Shown here one piece after another: positions 7,914 to 17,382 of a stretch of DNA of 64,000 nucleotides (position 1 is its first letter; each line of letters opens with the position of its first letter). The stretch comes from JAFAMB01 sp963775805 (GTDB lineage: Bacteria; Verrucomicrobiota; Verrucomicrobiia; Chthoniobacterales; JAFAMB01): positions 248,001 to 312,000 of the forward strand of contig CAVZKG010000002.1 of the NCBI GenBank assembly GCA_963775805.1, in the 5' to 3' direction. The notes beneath the pieces are model-generated. The model ran no database searches and was not told where the DNA came from. It saw only the letters and a list, made by a program, of their open reading frames with translations. A program made the translations under genes and the position numbers.

Positions 7914-9240
7914 CCGGACACTTGTTCCACCCGTGGTGGCGATGCCGAAGAAAATCAGACTGCCGTTTACACTTTTTCTTGCGCTTCGGTATCTGAAACC
8001 GAAGCGGACATTTCTCTCGTTGATTACGTTGATCTCAATCCTGGGCGTTGTGCTCGGAATCAGCGTTCTAATCATCGTCATCTCAGTCATGACGGGGTTC
8101 GAACGGGAGCTCCAACGTAAGATCATCGGATTTAGTGCCGATATCACCGTCGTCGGAAACGAAGTGATGAATGACTGGCGACCGATTCTGGAGCGCACAA
8201 AGAAAACGGAAGGGGTCGTGGGAGCAGCACCGTTCGCACAGGGACGAGTCATCGTGCAGTTTCAGAATCATCGAGCCGTCCCAAATTTGCTCGGGATCGA
8301 CCCTGAAATGGAACAATCCGTTGCGAATTTTAAGCAATTTCTTGCTGCTGGAGAATTCGATCTGAGCGGGGACAACGGAGTCATCGGTTCAGAGTTGGCG
8401 ACAACACTCGGCGTGAATGTTGGCGACACGATTGAAATCTATTCTCCGCACGATCTCGGCGAGCTTCAAAAGGCGCTCGATGCCGCGGAAGGGAAAGCGG
8501 ACAACCATGAAGAGCTCAAGCGAGTGCGCGAACTCATTCTGCCAATTGAAATCACGATCACCGGCGTATTCAATTCGGGACGATACGCTTATGATTCCGA
8601 TTATATCCTCGTTCCGTTGCATATCATGCAGGAGGCGTACAGTCTTGGAGGCGGCATCCATGGCCTCACTGTCCGAACAAAGGATCCATTTACGGCAGAC
8701 AAAGTTCGCGACCGCCTCAACGCGTTTTTGCCGCAGCCATTTGAAGCTGCCACATGGATCGATCAGAATCGCGAGCTGTTTGACGCGATTCGAACGGAGC
8801 GCACAACGATGTTCTTCGTTTTGATCTTCGTTGTCATCGTTGCCGCATTCGGAATCATGAGCACGCTGATCACGTCAACGGTGCAGAAGACCCGCGAAAT
8901 CGGATTAATGAAAGCGCTCGGGGCTCGGATGTCACAAATCATGTGGATCTTCGTCGCCCAGGGAATGATTGTCGGCTTCTTCGGGACGTTGATCGGGTTG
9001 AGTAGTGGGATTGCTCTGGTGCAATATCGAAACGAGGTCCGGGATTTTCTCGCCTCGACATTCCACGTCGAACTTTTCCCGGCGGCGGTCTATCAATTTT
9101 CGGAGATCCCGGCTGAGATCGTTCCGCACGATATCTTTATTATCTGCGTGAGTAGTTTCCTCATCTGTTCCGTTGCTGCTATCATTCCGGCCTATTTCGC
9201 GGCTCGGCTCGATCCGGTAAAGGCATTGAGATTCGAGTGA
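7891..9240 (+). CDS. LolC/LolE-type lipoprotein-releasing ABC permease
   Basis: This inner-membrane subunit of the LolCDE machinery detaches lipoproteins from the inner membrane for transfer to the periplasmic carrier. The start FTLFLALRYLKPKRTFLSL and the first membrane helix (ISILGVVLGISVLIIVISVM) match LolC/E. A large periplasmic domain follows, and a C-terminal FtsX domain has three helices, including GIMSTLITSTVQKTREIGLM (residues near 315). Length 449 aa is about 30 longer than usual. An internal ATG at 7942 would give the family length, but the ATG at 7891 has GAGG four nt upstream and overlaps the MFS gene, so I kept it. The ATPase gene lolD is not adjacent. Confidence 0.88.
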   Translation: MADSLADNRTLVPPVVAMPKKIRLPFTLFLALRYLKPKRTFLSLITLISILGVVLGISVLIIVISVMTGFERELQRKIIGFSADITVVGNEVMNDWRPILERTKKTEGVVGAAPFAQGRVIVQFQNHRAVPNLLGIDPEMEQSVANFKQFLAAGEFDLSGDNGVIGSELATTLGVNVGDTIEIYSPHDLGELQKALDAAEGKADNHEELKRVRELILPIEITITGVFNSGRYAYDSDYILVPLHIMQEAYSLGGGIHGLTVRTKDPFTADKVRDRLNAFLPQPFEAATWIDQNRELFDAIRTERTTMFFVLIFVVIVAAFGIMSTLITSTVQKTREIGLMKALGARMSQIMWIFVAQGMIVGFFGTLIGLSSGIALVQYRNEVRDFLASTFHVELFPAAVYQFSEIPAEIVPHDIFIICVSSFLICSVAAIIPAYFAARLDPVKALRFE

Positions 9241-9461
9241 AATATCGGATTGTCTGCGTGGCGGTCAGGACTATAAACGGGGTGGTGCAGCCGCGTTGCA
9301 GCTAACCTATGCATAATCCGCAAGTGAACTCGCGCATCTCAGGGACTATCTTCGAAAGATTGTTGGAGGTTCTGCGGGCATCACTCGCAACCTGCTTGAC
9401 TTTCGGCTGTTTCTTTCCTCATCTTGCCGTTGAACGAAACCAGAGTTTGCTCGGCTAGACC

Positions 9462-9821
9462 ATGAGAGCGGCGATATCAGATTGGGAAGAATTCGCTTAT
9501 CGGTACTGCGAGTCGGTTGCCGACGAATTCGCTTTGAATCTACTTGGTCCCGGCGACGTTCTGCGAGTCGTTACCGAGCATACCGACTATCAGTTCACCG
9601 TGATCGATGAGAGCGAGACACGCCTTCAATGTTCACGTTCCGACAGACCCTCCGGTAGTGTGCGAATCGCCGGCTGCGGATTCGGTTTTTCGCATGCGTT
9701 CAAGCCTAGACACCTCTTCTGTGGCGGTCGGATGGAGTTTACGTTTTTGAGGGATGACAAACGGTTGCGGTATCGGACGACATCGATCGTAGCAATTGTC
9801 CACAAGCAGCGGACGGTGTAA
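9462..9821 (+). CDS. Small hypothetical protein
   Basis: I do not recognise this 119-aa soluble protein. It has no signal peptide or membrane segment, and beta-rich stretches such as DVLRVVTEHTDYQFTVIDES and GRMEFTFLRDDKRLRYRTTS alternate hydrophobic and charged residues, suggesting a small beta-barrel. It stands alone after lolC/E with a 221-bp upstream gap and no strong SD. A weak TTGACT box at 9396 could be a -35 element, but the -10 is poor. An inverted-repeat element starts directly after its stop. It could be a chance ORF, but codon use looks gene-like. Confidence 0.5.
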   Translation: MRAAISDWEEFAYRYCESVADEFALNLLGPGDVLRVVTEHTDYQFTVIDESETRLQCSRSDRPSGSVRIAGCGFGFSHAFKPRHLFCGGRMEFTFLRDDKRLRYRTTSIVAIVHKQRTV

Positions 9822-9954
9822 GAAGCTGTCAGTGTCGGTTGTCAGATTCGCAATATTAGTGAGTGGCATGCGATAGAATTTAGAGTTTTCAGACAGGCTG
9901 CGACTCACTTTCGCACTTCGATTCTAACAACTGACAACCGACACTGACAACTTC
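9822..9954. mobile_element. Miniature inverted-repeat element, copy 1
   Basis: The 24-nt termini are near-perfect inverted repeats: the left end reads GAAGCTGTCAGTGTCGGTTG and continues TCAG, and the right end is its reverse complement with one mismatch. The 85-nt interior has no coding capacity. It fills the gap between the small hypothetical gene and priA, which converge on it. A related copy lies at 57671-57784. Its size and terminal repeats fit a non-autonomous MITE- or REP-like element; no transposase is present in the window. Confidence 0.6.
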
Positions 9955-12171
9955 CTACAACAACTGGTACGGATCGACATCCACAGTAACCCGAACCTCT
10001 TCGGGGAAAGTCAATTTATCGATAATCAGCCGGATCGTATTGCTGGTCCGGCGAATCGCTTTCGTGCGGAGCAGGATCTGGAACCTGTAAAAGCCTTTGG
10101 ATCGCTCGATCGGGGCCGGAACCACCGCGTGCAACGTCACACCGGGATCGAGTTGTTCGGAGATCCGGCGATGAAGAGTTTCGGCGGTAAACTCTGCGAG
10201 CCGCTGATGCTCCGATCGGACATGGATCATCAGGAGATGGATAAACGGCGGATAATCGCACCGTTCACGCACCTCGATTTCCTGCTCAAAGAAACCTTCG
10301 AAATTGTGGTGACGAGCGAATTGGATCGATGGACTGAACGGGGTTGAGCTTTGGACAAAAACTTCGCCTGTCATGTCGCCTCGCCCCGCCCGGCCGGCGA
10401 CTTGAGTCAGCAATTGAAACGTGCGTTCACCGGCTCGGAAATCAGGCATGTACAATCCCACGTCGGCGTTGATGATGCCGACGAGCGTCACATTCGGAAA
10501 ATCGAGCCCCTTGGCGATCATCTGAGTCCCGACCAAAATATCGATTTTGCCCGTCCGAAACTCCCGCAACGTTTGACGATAAGCATCCTTGCGAACCATC
10601 GTATCCGCGTCCATCCGGGCGACCGTTGCGGAGGGAAATAGCTTCCGGACTGTCCCTTCGATCTTCTCGGTCCCGAATCCCGCGTATCGAATGGATGGAT
10701 CGCCGCACTTTGGACATTTGCGCGGTGCCACCGTGGTATGCCCGCAAAGATGGCATTTCAACCGGTTCTCACCCTGATGAAACGTGAGAGCGACACTGCA
10801 ATTTGGGCAATCGCAGACGAACCCGCATTGACTGCAGACAAGCGAGGTGGCGAACCCGCGCCGGTTAAGGAACAAGATCGTTTGTTCTTTTGAGGCCAGG
10901 CGAGTCTCGATTGCATTGGCCAAATGACCTGAAATCAATGGAACACGCTTTTGTTTCAGGTATTCCTGCCGCATATCGATCACACGAATTAACGGAAGTT
11001 GCCGATCGTCTACGCGTGATGTGAGAAGAGTGAGGCGATACTTCCCGGTTTTGGCGTTTTGGTAACTTTCCAGGGAAGGGGTAGCAGTTCCGAGCAGGAT
11101 GGCGCAGCGATCGATCTGCGCGCGCACGACAGCGAGATCGCGCGCGTGGTAACGGGGTGTTTCGTCCTGCTTGTACGAGTTCTCATGCTCTTCATCGATC
11201 ACGATAAGGCCGAGCCGTTGCACTGGCGCGAACACGGCACTTCGCGCGCCGATGGCAATCCGTGCTTTCCCCGTATTTAGTTTATGCCATTCGTCATGGC
11301 GTTCGCCTGCCGACAGGTGGCTGTGGAGCACTGCGATAAGATCAGCTTGAAACCGCATTTTGAAGCGTTCAACCGTCTGCGGCGTGAGCGAAATCTCCGG
11401 AACGAGCACCAGGGCGCCAAAGCCTTGCTTCAGGCAATGATCGATCGCCTGCAGATAGACCTCCGTTTTGCCGCTCCCGGTAATTCCGTGGAGAAGGATC
11501 GGACGAGGATCCCTGGCGTCGACTGATTGAACGACGAGATCAAAGGCCCGTTTCTGGTCAAGGTTCAGCACCAGCGGCAGGCTCGGAACGAACGTTTCGT
11601 TGGCGTACGGATCGCGTTCTGCTTTCTCCAATTCAACGCGGATTAAGCCCCGATTAGCCAGCTGCTGAATTGTTCGGTCGGTCGTTTCAGCCTTTTGCTG
11701 GAGTTCTCGCCAGCGAATGGCACCGCCAGACTCGATAGCGGCTCGCAACACATGAGCCTGGCGCGGTGATCTTTTTTGTAGATCGGCAAGTTCGCTCTCG
11801 GAGACTGTGCGAGTCACTGAAACGACCCGCTCCTGTCTGAAGCCGAGCTTAGCTTTGCGAATAACCTCGGGTAGAAGCGAGCGAATCGCCGATTCGACAG
11901 GACAGCAATAATATTCGGCCATCCAACGCGCCAACGATAACAACGAATCGCTCAGGACTGGGCTCTCCGAGATCAATGCCGAAATATTTTTCGCATTGGG
12001 TACAGACGGCGTGTCGACGATTGCCACAACCGTTGCTAGTATTTCACGTGAACGTAGCGGAACCTTCACCCGAGAACCGATTTGAACTTTGCCAGCCCAC
12101 GATGGTGGAATTGAGTAGTCCAGCTCTTTGTCCGTGGGGTCATCGGTGATGACTCGCGCGTATTGTTGCAT
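9955..12171 (-). CDS. priA: Primosomal protein N' (replication restart helicase)
   Basis: PriA recognises stalled forks and reloads the replisome. The 738-aa protein shows Walker A GITGSGKTEVYLQ near residue 230, a DEEH box in LIVIDEEHENSYKQDETP, and the zinc-binding insertion (CSQCGFVCDCPNC, CHLCGH, CPKCG) with eight cysteines near residues 430-470, followed by helicase motifs V and VI (GTQMIAKGLDFPNVTLVGI, QVAGRAGR). Length and domain order are normal. It is transcribed divergently from the transglycosylase gene, and the two start codons are only about 18 bp apart. Confidence 0.95.
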   Translation of the reverse strand: MQQYARVITDDPTDKELDYSIPPSWAGKVQIGSRVKVPLRSREILATVVAIVDTPSVPNAKNISALISESPVLSDSLLSLARWMAEYYCCPVESAIRSLLPEVIRKAKLGFRQERVVSVTRTVSESELADLQKRSPRQAHVLRAAIESGGAIRWRELQQKAETTDRTIQQLANRGLIRVELEKAERDPYANETFVPSLPLVLNLDQKRAFDLVVQSVDARDPRPILLHGITGSGKTEVYLQAIDHCLKQGFGALVLVPEISLTPQTVERFKMRFQADLIAVLHSHLSAGERHDEWHKLNTGKARIAIGARSAVFAPVQRLGLIVIDEEHENSYKQDETPRYHARDLAVVRAQIDRCAILLGTATPSLESYQNAKTGKYRLTLLTSRVDDRQLPLIRVIDMRQEYLKQKRVPLISGHLANAIETRLASKEQTILFLNRRGFATSLVCSQCGFVCDCPNCSVALTFHQGENRLKCHLCGHTTVAPRKCPKCGDPSIRYAGFGTEKIEGTVRKLFPSATVARMDADTMVRKDAYRQTLREFRTGKIDILVGTQMIAKGLDFPNVTLVGIINADVGLYMPDFRAGERTFQLLTQVAGRAGRGDMTGEVFVQSSTPFSPSIQFARHHNFEGFFEQEIEVRERCDYPPFIHLLMIHVRSEHQRLAEFTAETLHRRISEQLDPGVTLHAVVPAPIERSKGFYRFQILLRTKAIRRTSNTIRLIIDKLTFPEEVRVTVDVDPYQLL

Positions 12172-12189
12172 GCAGTGTCTCGTAGTCTA

Positions 12190-12861
12190 ATGGCTTTAAT
12201 TCAAAGTCAAAACCAGAACGGTAGCTTGAGAAATGTGACTCGGTTTTTGATTAAACTCGCTCTTCTCCTTGTGATCTCCGGTGTAACGGCTGTGGCTCTC
12301 CTTGTTGTCCGTTCGCACGACCCGGTCTATGTCCTTCGTGAGCTCAAAGACTGGACCGACTACCGGCGCTACGATCCCTTGATCGTCAAAGTGGCCGGGG
12401 AATACGACCTCGATCCACGCCTGATCAAAGCGGTTGTGTGGCGGGAAAGCCGGTTTCAGGCAGATATGATCGGCCGGAATGGTGAACGGGGCCTGATGCA
12501 GGTTTCGGAGATCGCCGCGCGCGATTGGGCTGTGGCCAAAGGCGTCAAGGATTTGCGCCCGGAACAGATCCTGATTCCCGAGATGAACCTGGAAATTGGG
12601 ACCTGGTATCTCAAGAAAGCAGTCCAGCGATGGAATCTACAAGATGATGCCGTTCCTTTTGCCCTTGCCGAATACAATGCCGGAAAAAGTCGTGTAGACC
12701 GTTGGATCCGCAACGCGATCCAAAAGAAAAACGGCCAGCCGATTACTGCGGAAACATTCCAAGACAGTATCGACTTTCCGTCAACGGCCCGTTACGTGAG
12801 AACGATCCTCGCCCGGTACGACTTCTACAAACGGCGCGGCCCGATGTTGGCCGGATCGTAG
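12190..12861 (+). CDS. Membrane-anchored lytic transglycosylase (SLT domain)
   Basis: This enzyme cleaves the glycan chain of peptidoglycan to give 1,6-anhydro ends. One N-terminal membrane helix (FLIKLALLLVISGVTAVALL) anchors a Slt-type catalytic domain. It shows the catalytic Glu in VVWRESRFQADMIGRNGERG, the GLMQVSE motif, and a C-terminal AEYNAGKSRVDRW. The ATG at 12190 is preferred because earlier in-frame options are non-ATG and run into the priA start. The protein is 223 aa. It converges with folP, and a tandem repeat fills the gap. Confidence 0.9.
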   Translation: MALIQSQNQNGSLRNVTRFLIKLALLLVISGVTAVALLVVRSHDPVYVLRELKDWTDYRRYDPLIVKVAGEYDLDPRLIKAVVWRESRFQADMIGRNGERGLMQVSEIAARDWAVAKGVKDLRPEQILIPEMNLEIGTWYLKKAVQRWNLQDDAVPFALAEYNAGKSRVDRWIRNAIQKKNGQPITAETFQDSIDFPSTARYVRTILARYDFYKRRGPMLAGS

Positions 12862-12865
12862 GAGA

Positions 12866-12918
12866 GATATATGAGACCTATAAGACTTATACGTCGTATT
12901 ACGTCGTATATCGATCCC
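12866..12918. repeat. Degenerate 9-bp tandem repeat (GTCSYATAR family), site 1
   Basis: About five imperfect units can be read: GACCTATAA, GACTTATAC, GTCGTATTA, GTCGTATAT, then GATCCCATT. It sits between the convergent transglycosylase and folP genes. The same unit recurs at 40688-40730, 46430-46475 and inside the 23S rRNA at 63281-63318; three of the four sites include a GATCCCAT-type or GTCCTATA-type end unit. Confidence 0.7.
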
Positions 12919-12936
12919 ATTCGCCTCTCGACAATC

Positions 12937-13803
12937 TTAATCCACAACCATCGGGTAGATCACCCGTAACGCTTGCACAACGGCGTGCACGTTGTGCACG
13001 CGGAAGAGCGATGCACCCCGCAGAACTCCGGCGACAACGCACGCAAGGCTCCCTGAATCGCGCTCTGCTGGATCAGCGATGCCGAGGACTTCGCCGATCA
13101 CCGTCTTTCTCGAAACCGGAAGCAGAATCGGCCGCTCAAACATTTGGAGTTTATCCAATTCCCGATAAATCCGGAGATTGTCGGAGCGCTGTTTTGCGAA
13201 ATCGATTCCGGGATCGAGAACGATTGCGTCGCTTGGGAGGCCTGCGCAAGTCGCCAGCTTGATCTTCTCTTCAAAGAAATCTTCTAGCGTCTGAATGATG
13301 TCTTCGTATTGGACATGTGTGTGGCGTTGTTTTGGCTGACCGATAGAATGCATGATCAGCAATCCTGCACCATGGTTCGCCGCGATCCGCGCGTTCTCGT
13401 CTGTCGGCAACGCGCTCATGTCGTTTAGGAGATCTCCGCGAATCTGAAGGGCGCGATCGGCAACTCCGGACCGCCACGTATTGATCGATAACAGCGGTGG
13501 GAAAAGTTGTAGAGTGTCTACCGGACCGATTCCGTCATAGCACTCCCGAAACCGCTCAACGAACGGAAGAATTCTATTAGACTCGTCTTCCTCGGTTATT
13601 TCCGGACGATTAGTACGAGCGCTTTCGCCGCCAATGTCGACTATGTCGGCGCCGGCAAAAACCTGGCGTCTGGCTATTCCAATGACGTGATCGATCTCCA
13701 GGGACCCGTCTCCCGAAAATGAATCGTCATTGATGTTCACGATACCCATTACCAATGGACGACGGGGGAACGCGACCGCGCGACCGCGCATAGTCAGTAT
13801 CAT
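12937..13803 (-). CDS. folP: Dihydropteroate synthase-like protein
   Basis: The family joins p-aminobenzoate to hydroxymethyl-dihydropterin pyrophosphate in folate synthesis. The TIM-barrel landmarks are present but altered: MGIVNINDDSFSGDG stands in for the usual NVTPDSFSDGG, DIGGESAR is intact, LLNDMSAL replaces INDVSG, and DPGIDFAKQ and LPVSRKTVIG remain close to consensus. The ATG at 13803 overlaps the TGA of the upstream PHP gene (ATGA), which argues for this start and translational coupling. The length of about 288 aa is normal. Divergent substrate-loop residues leave room for an altered or paralogous role. Confidence 0.8.
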   Translation of the reverse strand: MILTMRGRAVAFPRRPLVMGIVNINDDSFSGDGSLEIDHVIGIARRQVFAGADIVDIGGESARTNRPEITEEDESNRILPFVERFRECYDGIGPVDTLQLFPPLLSINTWRSGVADRALQIRGDLLNDMSALPTDENARIAANHGAGLLIMHSIGQPKQRHTHVQYEDIIQTLEDFFEEKIKLATCAGLPSDAIVLDPGIDFAKQRSDNLRIYRELDKLQMFERPILLPVSRKTVIGEVLGIADPAERDSGSLACVVAGVLRGASLFRVHNVHAVVQALRVIYPMVVD

Positions 13804-14594
13804 AAATCGACTTCGACTCGATGGCGTTTCTCGAAACGACAGACCTTGGTATACCCGGCACGCCATGCCAGATCTCGAGCCGCGTCAAATCCGTATCCAA
13901 CCTCCTCCGGCGCATGGGCGTCCGAGTTGATTACCAATGCGACCCCAGCCTCGTTCGCTAACTTGACGAAGTCGAACGCTGGATAAGCCTCTTTGACCTG
14001 CTTGCGCAGACCGGCCGTGTTAATCTCAAAAGCAACCTTTCGTCTGCTCAGCGCTTCCACGGCAGGTTCGTAATAACGCCGCAAATCTCCCTCGGGACGA
14101 TATCCGAATTTTTTTGGAAGATCCGGATGGGCGACAAAATCGAAAAGGCCGCTTTCGATGCATTGAATGTAATGTTCCCAGTACAATCCCCAGATCTCTT
14201 CAACGGGGTGTTCCTTAAATCGGGAAAGATACTTCGGATTATCGACATCCCACCCAGGCGCAATGTAATGAACGCTGCCGATGAGGTAGTCCCAGGATGC
14301 TCTCCCGGTGATCTTCTCGATCCAGGATTCGTATCCTTCGACGAAATCGCATTCGAGACCGAGCCGGACCGGGAACTCGGCCGAATCGACCTCCTTGACC
14401 ATCTCGATATAGCGGGGCAAATCGTCCAGGGACATTCGCCAGTCATCAAATCTTTCCGGCATCGGATTGTGATCGGCGAAACCAATTTCTGTGAGACCGG
14501 CACCCCGCGCCGCACGAACATAGTCGATCGGTTCGCCGACTGCGTGGTGACAGAGCGGGGTATGAATGTGATAGTCGGTCCCTCCGTGGGTCAT
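13800..14594 (-). CDS. PHP-domain phosphatase, histidinol-phosphatase (HisJ/HisK) family
   Basis: This metal-dependent PHP phosphoesterase is probably histidinol-phosphatase, the penultimate histidine-synthesis step. It starts with THGGTDYHIHTPLCHH (metal-binding HxH), then GFADHNPMP, LGLECDF with a metal Glu, GSVHYI, DFVAHPDLPKKFG, AFEINTAG, and VINSDAHAPEEVG at the C-terminal metal site. Length 264 aa fits the family. Its stop overlaps the folP start by ATGA. There are no other his genes nearby, so the exact phosphate substrate is inferred from family only. Confidence 0.85.
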   Translation of the reverse strand: MTHGGTDYHIHTPLCHHAVGEPIDYVRAARGAGLTEIGFADHNPMPERFDDWRMSLDDLPRYIEMVKEVDSAEFPVRLGLECDFVEGYESWIEKITGRASWDYLIGSVHYIAPGWDVDNPKYLSRFKEHPVEEIWGLYWEHYIQCIESGLFDFVAHPDLPKKFGYRPEGDLRRYYEPAVEALSRRKVAFEINTAGLRKQVKEAYPAFDFVKLANEAGVALVINSDAHAPEEVGYGFDAARDLAWRAGYTKVCRFEKRHRVEVDL

Positions 14595-14662
14595 GAGAGA
14601 AGTTTCAAACAGTTAAGGCACAAGTCTCACGGGCGATTTGAGTTGCGAGATTGTCCGGCTCG

Positions 14663-17269
14663 CTATCCTACGACGACATTTACCAGTTTGTGCGGAACGA
14701 CGATGACCTTTCGAACGGTTTTTCCACGCGTTGCTTCCTGGATCTTCGGAGAATCCAATGCCAGCCGTTCAAGCTCCGCGTTTCCGGAATCTCTGTTCAC
14801 AGTGATTTTATCCCGGAGTTTCCCGTTGATCTGCACAATGATTTCCACTTCGTTCTCGGTGAGAAAAGCGTCGTTCCAAATGGGCCACTCCTGCTCGCAG
14901 GCCAATCCAGTGACTCCGGGGAATCGAGCGCTGATCTGGCTCCAAAGTTCTTCGGCGAGGTGAGGGGCAAACGGGCATAAAAGCACCAGCAAAATCCGCA
15001 CCGCCTCGACGGGGCGTATTTCGGCCCCTGTGAACTCGTTCACGAAAATCATCATTTGAGCGATCGCCGTATTGAACGAGAGCGATTCGATATCTTCCGA
15101 AACTTTCTTGATCGTCGCGTGGATGACCTTGAGTTGTTTCGCACTGGGTTCAACCTCTCTCAGACCGGACGAAATCTGCCACCGACCTTCCTGGTCCTCG
15201 TCCATCACAAGGCGCCAGACACGGGCCAGAAAACGATAGACTCCTTCGACCCCGCTGATACTCCATGGTTTCGTTGCTTCGAGCGGGCCGAGAAACATCT
15301 CGTAAAGCCGAAGCGCATCGGCCCCGTACTCATGAACGATATCCTCCTGGTTCACGACGTTGCCGCGGCTCTTGGACATCCGGTGATTGTCCGGTCCGAG
15401 GATCATCCCCTGGTTCACCAGGCGGTGAAACGGTTCAATCGTTGAAACGTAATTCAGATCGTAAAGCACCTTGTGCCAGAACCGCGCATACAACAGGTGG
15501 AGCACAGCGTGCTCAGTGCCGCCGACGTATAGATCGACTCCGCCGCGCCGCGTAACTTTGGCATCGTTGCCCGCCATCCAGTAGCGTTCGGCCGGCTCAT
15601 CGACAAACCGGGTCGCAGAGTGCGGTGACACAAAACGCAAGTAGTACCAGCAGGAACCGGCCCACTGCGGCATGGTGTTCAGTTCCCGGGTGGCGCCGTC
15701 GGAGAGATGAATCCAATCCTTCGCCTTTGCAAGCGGCGGCTCGATCGTGCCGGTCGGTCGGTAATCTTCAAGCGGCGGAGGAACGACTGGAAGTGCGGTC
15801 TCCGGCAACGCTTCATGATTTCCGTTTCGCCAGATGATCGGGAACGGTTCGCCCCAGTAGCGCTGACGCGAGAACAGCCAGTCCCGCAATTTGTAAGTGA
15901 TCGCGCCTCTCCCGGTGCCGTCCGCTTCGAGGCAATCGATCATTTTCCGTTTCGCTTCGGGAGTCTTCAGACCATCCAACGGACCTGAGTTCTTTGATAT
16001 ACCCTCACCAACAAAGCAGGCTTCTCCGGGCGTCGGCGGTTCGACGACATACCGTATCTCAAGCCCAAACTTCCGCGCGAATTCGAAATCGCGTTCGTCA
16101 TGGCCAGGCACCGCCATGATTGCACCGGTGCCATAACTAATGAGAACGTAGTCTGCTATCCAGATCGGGACTCGCTCGTCGTTGACCGGATTGATGGCGA
16201 AAGCTCCGGTGAACACGCCGGTCTTCTCTTTGGCGAGATCCGTCCGTTCGAGATCAGACTTGCTCGCCACCTTTGCTTGGTAATCGACCACGGCTGCGCG
16301 CTGATCCGAAGTCGTAACTTGTTCGACCAATGGATGTTCCGGAGCAAGTACGACGTACGTAGCGCCGAAAAGCGTGTCCGGTCGCGTCGTAAATACTGTG
16401 ATCGCTTCTTCCAGGCCCTCTATCCGGAAGGTAACGTGAGCTCCTTCGCTGCGGCCAATCCAGTTCCGCTGCAAAAGCTTGATCGACTCCGGCCAATTGA
16501 CGAAGTCAAGCTCGTCCGCAAGCCGATCGGCGTACGCAGTGATGCGTAGCATCCATTGCCGCATTGGACGGCGTACGACAGGAAATCCGCCGACTTCGCT
16601 TTTTCCATCGACAACTTCTTCGTTGGCAAGAACAGTGCCGAGCTCCGGACACCAGTTTACAGGTGCTTCGGAGACATACGCCAGTCGGTGTCCGTCGAGA
16701 AATTCGCGTCGACTGGACTCCGATTCATTCGGGAACTCTGAGGCGCGCGCTGCCTCCAGTTCGTCGATCGGTCTGGCAGCGTTCTTTTTGGGATCGAACC
16801 AGGAATTGTAAAGTTTGAGAAAGATCCATTGGGTCCATCGGTAGTAGTTTGGGTCGGTGGTGTTGATCTCTCGCGACCAATCGTAGCTGAGCCCAATCTG
16901 GTTGAGCTGACCCTTGAACCGCGAAACGTTCGTCGCCGTCGCGACTGATGGATGGTTCCCAGTCCTGATTGCGAACTGTTCCGCTGGCAACCCAAACGCA
17001 TCCCAACCCATCGGATGCAGCACGTTGAACCCTTTCATCCGTTTATAACGCGCAACGATGTCGGTTGCTGTGTATCCTTCGAGATGGCCGACATGCAGGC
17101 CGGCGCCGCTCGGGTACGGGAACATGTCGAGGACGTAATATTTCGGCTTTTCCGGAGCGAACCCGGGGTCAAGCGGATCCGGCGCCTGAAATGTCCGCCT
17201 TTCCAGCCAGATCTGTTGCCATTTCGGCTCGAATTCCGGAAAGGGAAACTGTTTTCGTCGCTCGCTCAT
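14663..17269 (-). CDS. leuS: Leucyl-tRNA synthetase
   Basis: This class Ia synthetase charges tRNA-Leu. It shows the HIGH-equivalent HVGHLEGY, the editing CP1 domain (VFTTRPDTLFGATYVVLAPE and the DERD-like GHDERDFEFA), WAGSCWYYLRFVSP, the KMSKS signature as HRMSKSRGN, and a C-terminal anticodon-binding domain ending in a short LeuS-type tail. Starting at ATG 17269 (MSERRKQFPF) gives 868 aa; the longer in-frame reading from 17392 would overlap the divergent rdgB start and adds nothing homologous. The promoter region shared with rdgB is about 110 bp. Confidence 0.95.
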   Translation of the reverse strand: MSERRKQFPFPEFEPKWQQIWLERRTFQAPDPLDPGFAPEKPKYYVLDMFPYPSGAGLHVGHLEGYTATDIVARYKRMKGFNVLHPMGWDAFGLPAEQFAIRTGNHPSVATATNVSRFKGQLNQIGLSYDWSREINTTDPNYYRWTQWIFLKLYNSWFDPKKNAARPIDELEAARASEFPNESESSRREFLDGHRLAYVSEAPVNWCPELGTVLANEEVVDGKSEVGGFPVVRRPMRQWMLRITAYADRLADELDFVNWPESIKLLQRNWIGRSEGAHVTFRIEGLEEAITVFTTRPDTLFGATYVVLAPEHPLVEQVTTSDQRAAVVDYQAKVASKSDLERTDLAKEKTGVFTGAFAINPVNDERVPIWIADYVLISYGTGAIMAVPGHDERDFEFARKFGLEIRYVVEPPTPGEACFVGEGISKNSGPLDGLKTPEAKRKMIDCLEADGTGRGAITYKLRDWLFSRQRYWGEPFPIIWRNGNHEALPETALPVVPPPLEDYRPTGTIEPPLAKAKDWIHLSDGATRELNTMPQWAGSCWYYLRFVSPHSATRFVDEPAERYWMAGNDAKVTRRGGVDLYVGGTEHAVLHLLYARFWHKVLYDLNYVSTIEPFHRLVNQGMILGPDNHRMSKSRGNVVNQEDIVHEYGADALRLYEMFLGPLEATKPWSISGVEGVYRFLARVWRLVMDEDQEGRWQISSGLREVEPSAKQLKVIHATIKKVSEDIESLSFNTAIAQMMIFVNEFTGAEIRPVEAVRILLVLLCPFAPHLAEELWSQISARFPGVTGLACEQEWPIWNDAFLTENEVEIIVQINGKLRDKITVNRDSGNAELERLALDSPKIQEATRGKTVRKVIVVPHKLVNVVVG

Positions 17270-17382
17270 TGGTAGTAGATAGTGAATATCCGCGAAGTGG
17301 TTGTTCGCCGGATGCTTGGGATATCCCACACCCTGGCAAACAAACTCCATGGAGTAGGCAACTTTGAGGTGGTCACCCAACG

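Noticed and set aside
12702..13262. ORF of 186 codons overlapping the transglycosylase and folP
   Set aside because: Overlaps two well-supported genes on either strand and reads through the tandem repeat; no family features.
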